A DNA stretch of 64,000 bases, from positions 85,296-149,295 of the forward strand of contig CAVWJW010000003.1 in NCBI GenBank assembly GCA_963755335.1, in the 5' to 3' direction. This document shows positions 48,688 through 56,889 of this stretch, in pieces. The stretch is from UBA10649 sp963755335. Lineage in GTDB: Bacteria > Actinomycetota > Actinomycetes > S36-B12. Each line of letters starts with the position of its first letter. Within the stretch, counting starts at the first letter, position 1. The translations under genes and the position numbers were made by a program. Under the pieces are notes generated by a model. It did not search any database and had not been told where the DNA came from. It worked only from the letters and a program-made list of their open reading frames with translations.

Positions 48688-50067
48688 GTGTTGAGGGTGC
48701 GATTGCGCGTGCCGTACGGCCTTACTCAGCGCGCTCCGGGGGGATCCGGCAGCGTCGCGCGGGCTGTTGCCGTCTTCGCGACGACGGGCGCCATCACCCT
48801 CCTCCTTCTTGTCGCCTCACTGGCCTTCTTCCTCTCGCGTGCCGGTCACGACGAGGCCATTCGCGACGCTGAGACGATCACGGCCGCGTACGGCGACGCG
48901 GCCGTCGAGCCCGCCCTCGACGACGGGATCCTCAGCTTCGAGCCGGCGGCGTCGGCGAAGTTCGCCGCGACCATGCGCCAGCGCCTGGCCACCAGCCAGT
49001 TCGTGCGGGTCAAGGTGTGGGGTCCGGACGGCACCATCCTGTACAGCGACGAGGCACGACTGATCGGCGAGCGATTCACCTTCGACGACGAGGCCGCCGA
49101 CGTGATGGCCGGCGGCACCACGCTGGCCGAGGTCAGTGACACCAGCAAGCCGGAGAACCAGTTCGAGCACATGACCCTGCCCCTGCTCGAGGTGTACCAG
49201 CGGCTGGCGACCCCCAACGGCACCCAGGTGCTGTTCGAGTCCTACCTGCCCTTCGACGCCGTGCAGGCCGAGGGACGCCAGATCTGGATGCGGCTGGCGC
49301 CCTTCGTCATCATCGGCCTGGCACTGATGTGGCTCCTGCAGCTGCCCATGGCATGGTCGATGGCCCGACAGGTTCGCGCCGGGCAGGAGCAACGCGAACG
49401 ACTGCTGCAGCGCGCGATCGACGTCTCCGACACCGAGCGACGAACACTGGCGGCGGACCTGCACAACGGTGTCGTCCAGACCCTCGCCGGCATGGCCTTC
49501 ACGCTGGGTGCACTCGAGCAGCACCTGCCGCCCGACTCGAGCCCCGAGACGCGGGCACAGGTGGGAGAGGCGTCGCAGGCCGCCCGCGCGGCCATTCGCG
49601 AACTGCGCTCCATGCTCGTCAATCTGTACCCGCCCACGTTGCGCAGCTCGGGCCTCGAGCCGGCGCTGAGCGATCTCGCGGCGCACCTCCAGGCCCGGGG
49701 CATCGACGTCGAGGTCACCAGCGACCTGCCTGATCGTCCGCCGGCACAGACCGAGGCGCTCCTGTATCGCTGCGCCCAGGAGGCCTTGCGCAATGTCGTC
49801 AAGCATGCGGCGGCACGCGAGGTGCTCGTCCACGTCAGCGGCGACGAGTCCTCCTGGCGGCTGACCGTGTCGGACGATGGCAGCGGGATGTCGCGCCCCG
49901 AGGCGACCCCTGCGGGCAACCTGCCGGGCGAGCGCATGGGCCTGCGACTGCTGGCCGAGATGCTTGCCGACGCCGATGGCACCCTGCGGATCGAACCGTG
50001 CCCGACCGGCGGCACCGTCTTCACCGTCGAGCTCCCGCGGCGCGTCGTCGAGCCGGTCCCGGCATGA
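48688..50067 (+). CDS. Sensor histidine kinase (NarL-type partner, HisKA_3)
   Basis: A 459-residue membrane kinase: helix at about 28-50, extracellular sensor domain (55-200), second helix (203-225), then DTERRTLAADLHNGVVQ with phospho-acceptor His259 and a GHKL ATPase domain (NVVKHAAA N-box-like; VSDDGSGM; GERMGLRLL). It phosphorylates the response regulator encoded 15 bases downstream. The start is uncertain (GTG 48688 or 48697; no strong RBS). Confidence 0.88.
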   Translation: MLRVRLRVPYGLTQRAPGGSGSVARAVAVFATTGAITLLLLVASLAFFLSRAGHDEAIRDAETITAAYGDAAVEPALDDGILSFEPAASAKFAATMRQRLATSQFVRVKVWGPDGTILYSDEARLIGERFTFDDEAADVMAGGTTLAEVSDTSKPENQFEHMTLPLLEVYQRLATPNGTQVLFESYLPFDAVQAEGRQIWMRLAPFVIIGLALMWLLQLPMAWSMARQVRAGQEQRERLLQRAIDVSDTERRTLAADLHNGVVQTLAGMAFTLGALEQHLPPDSSPETRAQVGEASQAARAAIRELRSMLVNLYPPTLRSSGLEPALSDLAAHLQARGIDVEVTSDLPDRPPAQTEALLYRCAQEALRNVVKHAAAREVLVHVSGDESSWRLTVSDDGSGMSRPEATPAGNLPGERMGLRLLAEMLADADGTLRIEPCPTGGTVFTVELPRRVVEPVPA

Positions 50068-50082
50068 CCGCGGACCTCGACA

Positions 50083-50784
50083 ATGCTGGGCTCGGTGAGC
50101 ACCGACCCCGTCCGGTTGTCGCCCATCCGCGTCCTTGTGGTCGACGACCATCCCTTGGTTCGCGGCGGGCTCGTCGCCCTGCTCGACGGCGAGGACGACA
50201 TCGAGGTGGCCGCGGCCACCGAGACGGGCGAGGAAGCCGTGCTGATCGGCCGCCAGACCGAGCCCGACGTCGTGCTGATGGACCTCCAGCTGCCGGGCAT
50301 CGATGGCATCGAGGCCACGCGGCAGCTCCTGTCCGGGGCGAGTCGCCCCGCCGTCGTCGTCCTCACCTCGTTCTCCGACACCGATCGCATCGTCAGCGCC
50401 TTCGAGGCGGGCGCCGTCGGCTACCTGCTGAAGGACGCGACGCCGCAGGAGGTCCTCAACGGCGTGCGGTCCGCGGCGGCTGGCGATTCGCCCATCGCGC
50501 CGCGCGCCGCACGGGCCCTGGTGTCGAGCACGTGGCGTGCGAAGGAGCCCACCACGCGGACGCCGGGCGCCCTCGCCGATTCGGATGAGGCGATGCCGAA
50601 GCTCACCGATCGTGAGCTCGACGTCCTGCGCCTCGTTCGGCATGGTCACGCGAACAAGCAGATCGCCCGACGCCTTGCGATCAGTGAGGCCACCGTCAAG
50701 GCGCACATGACCAGCATCTTCCAGCGGATCGGCGTGCGCGATCGCACGCAGGCGGCACTGTGGGCGTTCGAGCACGGGCTCTGA
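50083..50784 (+). CDS. Response regulator, NarL/LuxR family
   Basis: A 233-residue DNA-binding regulator: receiver domain with phospho-acceptor Asp67 (VVLMDLQLPGIDG) and YLLKDA, and a C-terminal LuxR helix-turn-helix (LTDRELDVLRLVRHGHANKQIARRL...). Partner of the adjacent kinase. A GTG at 50095 is an alternative start. Targets unknown; the divergent adhesin is a candidate. Confidence 0.9.
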   Translation: MLGSVSTDPVRLSPIRVLVVDDHPLVRGGLVALLDGEDDIEVAAATETGEEAVLIGRQTEPDVVLMDLQLPGIDGIEATRQLLSGASRPAVVVLTSFSDTDRIVSAFEAGAVGYLLKDATPQEVLNGVRSAAAGDSPIAPRAARALVSSTWRAKEPTTRTPGALADSDEAMPKLTDRELDVLRLVRHGHANKQIARRLAISEATVKAHMTSIFQRIGVRDRTQAALWAFEHGL

Positions 50785-50825
50785 CAGCGTCCGTTCGCGT
50801 TGCGTGCCTCGCCTAGGCTGCATGG

Positions 50826-51446
50826 GTGGCCCGCTACTTCGACGTGCATCCTGAGAATCCGCAGCAGCGGACCGTGACGCAGATCGTCGACATCCTGCGG
50901 GCCGATGGGGTCATCGCGTTCCCCACCGACACGTCGTTCGCGCTGGGCTGCCGGATCGGCAATGCCGCTGGCCTGGACCGGATCCGCGAGATCCGGCAGC
51001 TGGATCCCAAGCACCACTTCACGCTGATCTGCGACGACTTCAGCCAGATGAGCGAGTTCGTCTACATCAGCAACTCGGCGTTCCGCGCCGTCAAGGCAGC
51101 GACGCCTGGCGCCTACACGTTCATCCTGCCGGCGACCAAGGAGGTGCCGCGCCGGCTGCAGCATCCGAAGAAGGCCACGGTCGGCGTGCGCATCCCCGGC
51201 ACACCGCTGGTCAAGGCGATGCTCGACGAGCTGGGTGAGCCGATCGTGTCGTGCACCCTGCGGCTCCCCGGCGACGAGGAGCCGATGTCACAGGGCTGGG
51301 AGATCAAGGAGCGGCTCGATCACCAGGTCGAGGCCGTGGTCGACACCGAGGAGACGCCGGGCGTGATGTCGACGATCGTCGACCTGTCCGGATCGGAGCC
51401 CGAGGTCGTTCGGGTGGGTGCCGGGGATCCGTCCCGCTTCGAGTAG
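50826..51446 (+). CDS. YrdC/Sua5-family protein (YciO-like)
   Basis: A 206-residue protein with the Sua5/YrdC/YciO fold: GVIAFPTDTSFALGC binds nucleotide, KHHFTLICDDFSQMSEF and TPGAYTFILPATKEVPRRL are conserved, and the TVGVRIP strand follows. YrdC makes threonylcarbamoyl-AMP for the t6A modification of tRNA; the shorter YciO branch, which this resembles (DPKHHFT), has a less clear role. GTG start. Confidence 0.8.
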   Translation: MARYFDVHPENPQQRTVTQIVDILRADGVIAFPTDTSFALGCRIGNAAGLDRIREIRQLDPKHHFTLICDDFSQMSEFVYISNSAFRAVKAATPGAYTFILPATKEVPRRLQHPKKATVGVRIPGTPLVKAMLDELGEPIVSCTLRLPGDEEPMSQGWEIKERLDHQVEAVVDTEETPGVMSTIVDLSGSEPEVVRVGAGDPSRFE

Positions 51447-51580
51447 ACGAGAGGCCCGCCCTGCGAGCGGATAAGGCCAGCGGACGGTAGCCGTGGTCGG
51501 GGGAGCATCTGCCTGCGCCAAATGACACGATCGAGACCTGCAGCCTCGACGGAAGAGGTTGTCACGCTGGCCCGCCGATA

Positions 51581-51614
51581 GTTGGAGGGCGCTCCGCTTG
51601 GGTGCGCCCTCCAA
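51581..51614. terminator. Bidirectional terminator
   Basis: A 12-bp perfect inverted repeat (GTTGGAGGGCGC, 51581-51592; complement 51603-51614) between the convergent YrdC-like and DUF2202 genes. Confidence 0.75.
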
Positions 51615-51630
51615 CGTGCTTCCGGGGAAC

Positions 51631-52311
51631 TCAGCCCCCGAAGGCTGCGAGGTGGTGCTGCGACGCGTTGCGCAGGTTGGTGTAGGTCTGGACGACATCG
51701 GGAGCGGTGACTCCATCGAGGGACGATGTCAGGTCAGCGATGTCGAGTTTCTCGACCGCAATGCCGACCTCGAGGGCATTGGCTGCCGTGGTGGCCTGAC
51801 CGATCAGATCGTTGTAGAGCTTCTGGAAGGCGGTGGTGCTGAACTCACCGGCAGCCAGACCTGCAGTGGGGTCGGCGAGGTTGTAGCGCGTGAGGATGGT
51901 GCGCAGCGCTGCCTCGTGCTGTGCTTCTGAGTTGGCGATGCGAGCGAACTGGAAGTCAGCGGGGAACTTCGCCGCGAGCGCGACGTACACGTCGTGGGCG
52001 AGCTTCTCCTCCTCGACCATGTAGGCAACGTCGGTCTTCTGGTCGGCGGTGAGCGTTCCGGAGGCGGGGAGGTTCACGCCTGTGCCGCGCATGGGATTGT
52101 TCATGCCGCGTCCGTTGCCCTGGCCGCGGTTGCCGTTCATGCCCACGCCGTTCATGCCGGCGTTGGAGGGAGTTGTGCCGGTCAGAGCGCATGTACCTGT
52201 ACCCGTGGTATTGGGGTTGGGGCCGCCTTGGGCGAGTGCCGGGGTGGCGGCGAGCGCAAGGGCAGTCAAACCGGCGGTGATGATTCCGGTCACGGCGAGG
52301 CTTCGACGCAT
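51631..52311 (-). CDS. Secreted ferritin-like DUF2202 protein
   Basis: A 226-residue exported protein. Signal peptide with cleavage near ALAQG, an Asn/Gly/Met-rich linker (NGVGMNGNRGQGNGRGMNNP), then the DUF2202 domain with YMVEEEKLAHDVYVAL, FARIANSEAQHEAAL and LEVGIAVEKLDIADL. Paired Glu and His residues are spaced as in ferritin-like diiron bundles. AAGGAG 7 bases before the ATG. Metal binding is likely; the role is unknown. First gene of the sulfur/metal accessory region. Confidence 0.8.
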   Translation of the reverse strand: MRRSLAVTGIITAGLTALALAATPALAQGGPNPNTTGTGTCALTGTTPSNAGMNGVGMNGNRGQGNGRGMNNPMRGTGVNLPASGTLTADQKTDVAYMVEEEKLAHDVYVALAAKFPADFQFARIANSEAQHEAALRTILTRYNLADPTAGLAAGEFSTTAFQKLYNDLIGQATTAANALEVGIAVEKLDIADLTSSLDGVTAPDVVQTYTNLRNASQHHLAAFGG

Positions 52312-52627
52312 GATGATCTCCTTGGTACGGGTCCGGGCTTGGTCCGGGCTTTTCGGTTGTCTTGTCACGAACAAGACTGCCTCGCCGGTGTGGTTGCCCC
52401 GTGGGGTTGATGTGGAGATCGTGTGGAGATCGAAATCGCGGGGTCTCTTCGCAGTGAAGGCGTGTTCGGCAAGCCGGTGATCGCGACGATCGCCAGAACT
52501 GATCGCCAAGGAGGAAGCTGCCCGGCGGGCTCGCGCGCATGCGCAACCTCGCTCGGTTGTGTTGTATCCATTTCGCCTTCGTATTCGTCTATGGGGAGTA
52601 GTCCTCCAACTGAAGGGAACACTCACC
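52312..52627. promoter_or_regulatory. Divergent promoter region with inverted repeat
   Basis: Between the divergent DUF2202 and YgaP-like genes. It holds a 7-5-7 inverted repeat GTCTTGT-CACGA-ACAAGAC (52359-52377), 48 bases upstream of the DUF2202 start, and a tandem duplication of GGTCCGGGCTT-type sequence (52331-52350). The inverted repeat is a candidate repressor site. Confidence 0.45.
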
Positions 52628-52837
52628 ATGAAATCCAACGTCAGTGGCGTTGATCGCATCATCCGTGTAGTTATCGCCATCGCGGCCGTTGTCGGCGCCT
52701 TTGCGGTCGGAGCGTCGAGTGTCCTCGGCATCATCCTGTTCGTCGTTGCAGCGATCATGCTGGTCACGGCAGCCGTGGGCTTCTGCCCGCTGTACCGCCT
52801 GTTCGGGCTGAGTTCCAAGAAGAAGGTCGCCGCCTGA
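52628..52837 (+). CDS. YgaP-like membrane protein (DUF2892)
   Basis: A 69-residue protein with two helices. It starts with the soluble motif NVSGVDRIIRVV and has VGFCPLYRLFGLSS at the end of helix two, the signature of DUF2892. In YgaP this domain is fused to a rhodanese; here it stands alone in a cluster with four rhodanese-containing proteins. It may form a membrane partner in persulfide handling. Confidence 0.75.
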   Translation: MKSNVSGVDRIIRVVIAIAAVVGAFAVGASSVLGIILFVVAAIMLVTAAVGFCPLYRLFGLSSKKKVAA

Positions 52838-52876
52838 GGAGGTGCTGCTGGGACCTCCATCCGGCTTGCGCATCGT

Positions 52877-52892
52877 ATACCCCCCGGGGTAT
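52877..52892. promoter_or_regulatory. CsoR/CstR-type operator, copy 1
   Basis: ATACCCCCCGGGGTAT, a GC-tract palindrome with TAT/ATA ends, 38 bases upstream of the Cys-rich mini-protein ATG. Operators of the CsoR/CstR repressors share the TACCCC...GGGGTA pattern. The regulator gene is not in this window. Confidence 0.6.
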
Positions 52893-52930
52893 CGTTCGCG
52901 GGACGTAGTCCCCCCGACGTGGAGGTCCCC

Positions 52931-53047
52931 ATGTGCAGTCCCGCCATCTGCGGCCAGTGCCGCAAGGTCACGTATTCCGGATGTGGCCAGCATGTCGGCC
53001 AGGTGCTGGCCAACGTGCCACCGGAGAACCGCTGCACCTGTCGTTGA
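52931..53047 (+). CDS. Cys-rich mini-protein
   Basis: A 38-residue protein: MCSPAICGQCRKVTYSGCG, then QHVGQVLANVPPENRCTCR. Six cysteines in CxxxxCxxC, SGCGxH and CTC arrangements suggest zinc or copper binding. Strong RBS (GGAGG, 5 bases before ATG) and placement just behind a CsoR-type operator support a real gene. Similar short proteins occur in other actinobacteria without a known role. It is followed 19 bases later by the sigma factor. Confidence 0.6.
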   Translation: MCSPAICGQCRKVTYSGCGQHVGQVLANVPPENRCTCR

Positions 53048-53066
53048 TGGCAGGTAGGTGCACCGC

Positions 53067-53849
53067 ATGTATACGACAACGAGTCCTCACACCGACGTGA
53101 TGTCCCAGATCGTCCAGGAACTGCCCGGGCTGCGCCGGTACGCCCGAACGCTCACTCATGACGAGTCGGCAGCAGAGGATCTGGTCCAGGACACGGTCGT
53201 CCGCGCAATCGAGAAGCGCACCGCATTCGACGAGCGTTCATCCCTGTCCACGTGGCTGCATCGGATCATGCACAACCTGGCGGTCGACGGCTCCCGCCGC
53301 CGAACGGAGATCCTCGCCGACGTCGTCGGCGACGAAAGCGATCGGGTGGAGGTGCTGTGGAGCAATGACTCGTACACCATTGACTCAGCGCTGGTCGTCC
53401 AGCGGGCCGAGACTCGTGAGCTCCTCCAGGATGCGCTGTTGCGCTTGCCCCTCATCTACCGCAGCGCGGTGGTCCTGCACGACGCGGAAGGCCTGCCCAT
53501 GTCCGCCGTGGCAGACATCCAACAGGTCGGTCTGCCTGCGGCCAAGCAGCGTCTGCGGCGGGGGCGCATGATGCTGGTTACCGAGCTCTCCGATGGGCCG
53601 AGCGAGCCGGGACGTTTCGTACCCATGCGCTGCTGGGACGCCCGTCAGCTTGTGTCGGACTACATGGATGACGACCTGACTGGTCGCGAGCGCGGCCTCC
53701 TCGAGCAGCATCTGGAGGCCTGTCCCACCTGCCCGCCGCTGTACGCGGGTCTGGTGGGCATTCGCGAAGCACTCGGCGCACGGCGCGACAGCGATGACGC
53801 AGTCCCGGCTGCCCTCGCCGACCGCATCCGCAGCCTGCACGACTCCTAG
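53067..53849 (+). CDS. ECF-type sigma factor with C-terminal zinc-finger (zf-HC2) domain
   Basis: A 260-residue protein. Region 2 (RRYARTLTHDESAAEDLVQD, then STWLHRIMHNLAVDGSRRR) and region 4 (ALLRLPLIYRSAVVLHDAEG, LPAAKQRLRRGRMML) make an ECF sigma factor. The last 80 residues contain CWDARQLVSDYMDDDLTGRE and LEQHLEACPTC, the His-x3-Cys-x2-Cys zinc finger normally found in a separate anti-sigma factor. A self-regulated, thiol- or metal-sensing sigma factor is inferred. Start at ATG 53067 with GGTAGG upstream; a GTG three codons earlier is possible. Confidence 0.75.
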   Translation: MYTTTSPHTDVMSQIVQELPGLRRYARTLTHDESAAEDLVQDTVVRAIEKRTAFDERSSLSTWLHRIMHNLAVDGSRRRTEILADVVGDESDRVEVLWSNDSYTIDSALVVQRAETRELLQDALLRLPLIYRSAVVLHDAEGLPMSAVADIQQVGLPAAKQRLRRGRMMLVTELSDGPSEPGRFVPMRCWDARQLVSDYMDDDLTGRERGLLEQHLEACPTCPPLYAGLVGIREALGARRDSDDAVPAALADRIRSLHDS

Positions 53850-53892
53850 AACCCCAATTCGGCACTCCCGCTAATGGACACGTGGACCGGGA

Positions 53893-53912
53893 ATATACCC
53901 CCGGGGGTATAT
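53893..53912. promoter_or_regulatory. CsoR/CstR-type operator, copy 2
   Basis: A perfect 20-bp palindrome, ATATACCCCCGGGGGTATAT, 38 bases upstream of the thioredoxin ATG, the same distance as copy 1 from its gene. It would control the thioredoxin-rhodanese-dioxygenase-TauE operon. Confidence 0.7.
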
Positions 53913-53950
53913 GGTTTGTGTGCTTCGACACCTGACAAAGGAGCTACCGC

Positions 53951-54318
53951 ATGGCAACCGTGACAATGACCGAAGCAAATTTCGAAGCGCTCGCGATCCG
54001 GGACGGCATCGTGTTCGTCGACTTCTGGGCGGCCTGGGTGGCCCTTGCCGAATGTTCGCGCCAGTGTTCGAGAAGGCCTCCGAGGCACACGCCGACATCA
54101 CCTTCGGGAAAGTCGACACGGAGGCCGAGCAGGTGCTCGCGGCCTCGGCACGTATCACCTCGATCCCGACACTGATGGCCTTCCGCGACGGCATCCTCGT
54201 CTATCGCGAGGCAGGGGCCCTGCCCGCGCCGGCACTCGCGGCGCTCATCACGTCAGTTCGGGATCTGGACATGGACGACATACGCGCCCGCGTCGCCGAG
54301 CAGGAGGTCTCGGCCTGA
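53951..54318 (+). CDS. Thioredoxin family protein, frameshifted at the active site
   Basis: About 122 residues. TVTMTEANFEALAIRDGIVFVDFWAAW (frame 2) is followed in frame 1 by GPCRMFAPVFEKASEAHADI, VDTEAEQVLAASARITSIPT and LMAFRDG. Together these make a classical thioredoxin with a WCGPC site, but the bases at 54035-54040 (TGGGTG) read as if one base were lost and the first Cys codon altered. If the sequence is right, the gene is broken; if not, it is a disulfide reductase serving the rhodaneses downstream. Its stop overlaps the next start. Confidence 0.7.
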
Positions 54319-54647
54319 TGGAGAGCGCATCCGTTCAGGAAGCAGCCGCAGCGGCGCTACGCGGTGAGATTGTCATAGACGTTCGGAACGCTGACGAGTA
54401 TTCAGGCGGCCACCTCCCGCGGGCCATCTTCATGCCACTGACCACGGTGCCACTGCGCACCTCTGAATTGGAGCGGCACGCTCCCGTCTACGTGATATGC
54501 GAATCCGGCGCGCGCGCCTTCCAGGCGTGCCAGTTCCTCCAGCAGCACGGCTACCACCCCATCAACGTCCACGGCGGCATGGCGGCGTATAGGCAGGCGG
54601 GCCTGCCGCTGGACACCGACGCCCGCAATTTCGTCGGGAGTCGGTGA
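54318..54647 (+). CDS. Rhodanese-like sulfurtransferase 1
   Basis: A 109-residue single-domain rhodanese. IVIDVRNADEYSGGHLPRAI and the active-site loop CESGARA with its nucleophilic Cys are present, ending with the NVHGGMAAYRQAGLPL motif. It carries persulfide sulfur in the cytosol. ATG overlaps the thioredoxin stop (TGATG). Confidence 0.88.
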   Translation: MESASVQEAAAAALRGEIVIDVRNADEYSGGHLPRAIFMPLTTVPLRTSELERHAPVYVICESGARAFQACQFLQQHGYHPINVHGGMAAYRQAGLPLDTDARNFVGSR

Positions 54648-55000
54648 TCAGCCTGTTCTCCCACACGCACGTTCCGGCGGTGTCCGCTCAAAAGGGCATG
54701 GAGATGCTCAAGGAGGCCGCGATCCTCATCGACATTCGCGAGATTGACGAGTGGTCCGCTGGGCACGCCCCGACGGCAATCCACATTCCCTTGGGTGATC
54801 TCGGCACAAGGGCCACCGAGCTCAGTTCGACAAATCAGACTCTGTTCATCTGCCGATCAGGACGCCGCTCCGATCACGCAGTGGGGGCGCTGGTCAAGGC
54901 GGGATACAACGCGATCAACCTCGATGGTGGCATGCAGGCGTGGCAACAAGCGGGCGGCGCCGTCGTTCGCGACGACGGATCCACAGGAAAGGTGATCTGA
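54644..55000 (+). CDS. Rhodanese-like sulfurtransferase 2
   Basis: A 118-residue single-domain rhodanese: ILIDIREIDEWSAGHAPTAI, active-site loop CRSGRRS, NLDGGMQAWQQAG. GTG start overlapping the previous stop by four bases. The CRSGRR loop differs from CESGAR in the neighbour, suggesting separate partners. Confidence 0.88.
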   Translation: MISLFSHTHVPAVSAQKGMEMLKEAAILIDIREIDEWSAGHAPTAIHIPLGDLGTRATELSSTNQTLFICRSGRRSDHAVGALVKAGYNAINLDGGMQAWQQAGGAVVRDDGSTGKVI

Positions 55001-55002
55001 GT

Positions 55003-55400
55003 ATGAAGAAGCTTCTTGCCCTGTTCGCGCTCGTCAGCGTGCTGTTCGTCGCCGGATGCAGTTCTGGAGGTGCGGCGGGGGCCGTTCAAGCGGTCGACCC
55101 CCAGGCATTCTTGACAACTGCGACCCAGCCCGGCGTCACAGTCATCGACGTCCGCACGCGGCGGAATATGCCGCCGGTCACGTGGACGGGGCCATCAATA
55201 TCGACGTTGAGGGCTCCGCCTTCAGCACCGACATCGAGAAGCTCGACATGAACGGAACGTACGCCGTGTACTGCCACAGCGGCCGACGGTCCGGTATCGC
55301 CACCGACCAGATGGGCCAAGCCGGCTTCACGAAGGTGTACAACCTGAAGGGCGGCATCGCAGACCTTCAGGCAGCCGGCGCAACGGTGGTTGCGTCATGA
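55003..55400 (+). CDS. Rhodanese-like lipoprotein, frameshifted
   Basis: About 132 residues. A lipoprotein signal (LLALFALVSVLFVAGCSSGG) places this rhodanese outside the membrane. VTVIDVRT is in frame 1; the rest, AAEYAAGHVDGAINIDVEG and active-site loop CHSGRRS, is in frame 0. The break at 55156-55161 is best explained by one missing G in a GCG repeat. The stop overlaps the dioxygenase start. It may receive sulfane sulfur at the cell surface. Confidence 0.8.
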
Positions 55401-56825
55401 GCGAGCTCGAGATCATCTCCATCGACACGCCGAACCTCGGTGATCGCAGTTACGTGATCGGCCGAGGTGCCTCGGCAATCGTGCTCGACCCGCAAAGGGA
55501 CATCGATCGCGTGCAGGAGGTACTCGATGACCACGGGTGGACGGCGAGCCACGTCATCGAGACGCACTTCCACAACGACTACGTCAGCGGCGGGCTGGAG
55601 TTGGCGCGGCAGACGCAGGCTGAGTACGTCGTGCCAGGCGGGATGTCCATTTCCTTTCCGGCATACCAGGCCCAAGACAAGGACGAACTGGATGCCGGCG
55701 TGGGACTCATCCGGGTGCTCCATACGCCAGGGCACGCGCCGAACCACCTCTCCTACTCCATCAATGTCGGTGGGGAGGACGTGGCCTTGTTCACGGGTGG
55801 CTCCCTGCTTTTCGGCAGCGTTGGCCGACCTGACCTCCTCGGTGCCGACCTGACCGAGCCCCTGGCGCGAGCTCAATGGGCGTCAATGCGCCGCATCTCC
55901 TCGGAGGTCACCGCATCGGCAGCGGTCTACCCCACGCATGGATTCGGCTCGTTCTGCAGCGCAACCGCCACGGTTGGCAACGCGTCCACCGTGGCCGAGC
56001 AGATCCTGAGCAACCCCGCCTTCACCACTGATGAGGAGGAGTTCGTCGCGGAGCTCATCGCCGGGTTGGACGCCTTTCCCCTCCTACTACGCGCACATGG
56101 GCCCCGCTAACCAAGCCGGGGCGGGCCCGATCGATCTCTCGCTCCCGCAGACGGCAACGGCTCAGGACATCGCCGGGCGCATAGCGGCTGGGGAATGGGT
56201 GGTCGACCTTCGGCATCGCCGGATTTTCGCGGGTAGTCACGTCAAGGGGTCGTTGTCCTTCGACGTTCACGGCAATGCTGTGACGTACCTCGGCTGGATG
56301 ATCGATTGGGGAACCCCAATCACGCTCCTTGGGAATGATCGAGACGAGGTTCAGACGATGCAGCGCGAGCTCGTTCGCATCGGCATTGATCGGCCCGTGG
56401 CGTATGCCGTCGGCGACCCCTCTGCCTGGGCCACTACGCCAGGCTCGTTGAGCGAGTATCGCCGGGCGAAGCACGCTGACATGGCAGCGGCCGTCATTGC
56501 CGATCCCGACTTGCTCATTCTCGATCTGCGTCGGAACAGCGAGTTCGATGACGGCTACGTGGCGGGGGCGAAGCACGTTCCCCTGCATGAACTGCGCAGC
56601 CGTGTGGACGAGGTCGCCGCATGGGCCGACTCGGGCAGCGCGCACGGACCCGTGTGGATTTACTGCGGCAGTGGATTCCGCGCTTCGGTGGGGGCCTCGG
56701 TCCTTGAGGCCGCGGGCATCGATGTGGTCCATGTCGATGACGATTTCCCGAACGCTGAGAAGGCCGGGCTCACGATCGTTCGTCCGCCCCATGGCCATCG
56801 CCTTGGCGCCGCCTACACAGACTGA
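55397..56825 (+). CDS. CstB-like persulfide dioxygenase-rhodanese fusion, frameshifted
   Basis: About 476 residues. A metallo-beta-lactamase domain (ETHFHNDYVSGG with His57, His59, Asp61; HTPGHAPNHLSY) is followed by a rhodanese-like domain lacking the active Cys (WVVDLRHRRIFAGSHVKGSL...). A catalytic rhodanese (ILDLRRNSEFDDGY, active loop CGSGFR) comes last. This domain order is that of CstB of Staphylococcus aureus, a non-haem iron enzyme that oxidises persulfides to thiosulfate. One surplus C in TTTCCCC at about 56078 splits the frame. It is the central enzyme of the operon. Confidence 0.87.
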
Positions 56826-56889
56826 CCAAGCCTCTCGCCCAGGTCGACCTACGACAAAGGACTGCGCCCTGATCATCCTTGAAGCACTC

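Noticed and set aside
52331..52440. Short tandem repeats as a CRISPR fragment
   Set aside because: Only two copies each of unrelated 10-11-base repeats with no regular spacers and no cas genes.
52365..52622. 85-residue minus-strand frame between the DUF2202 and YgaP-like genes
   Set aside because: It spans the promoter and inverted-repeat region, has no RBS and no recognisable features.
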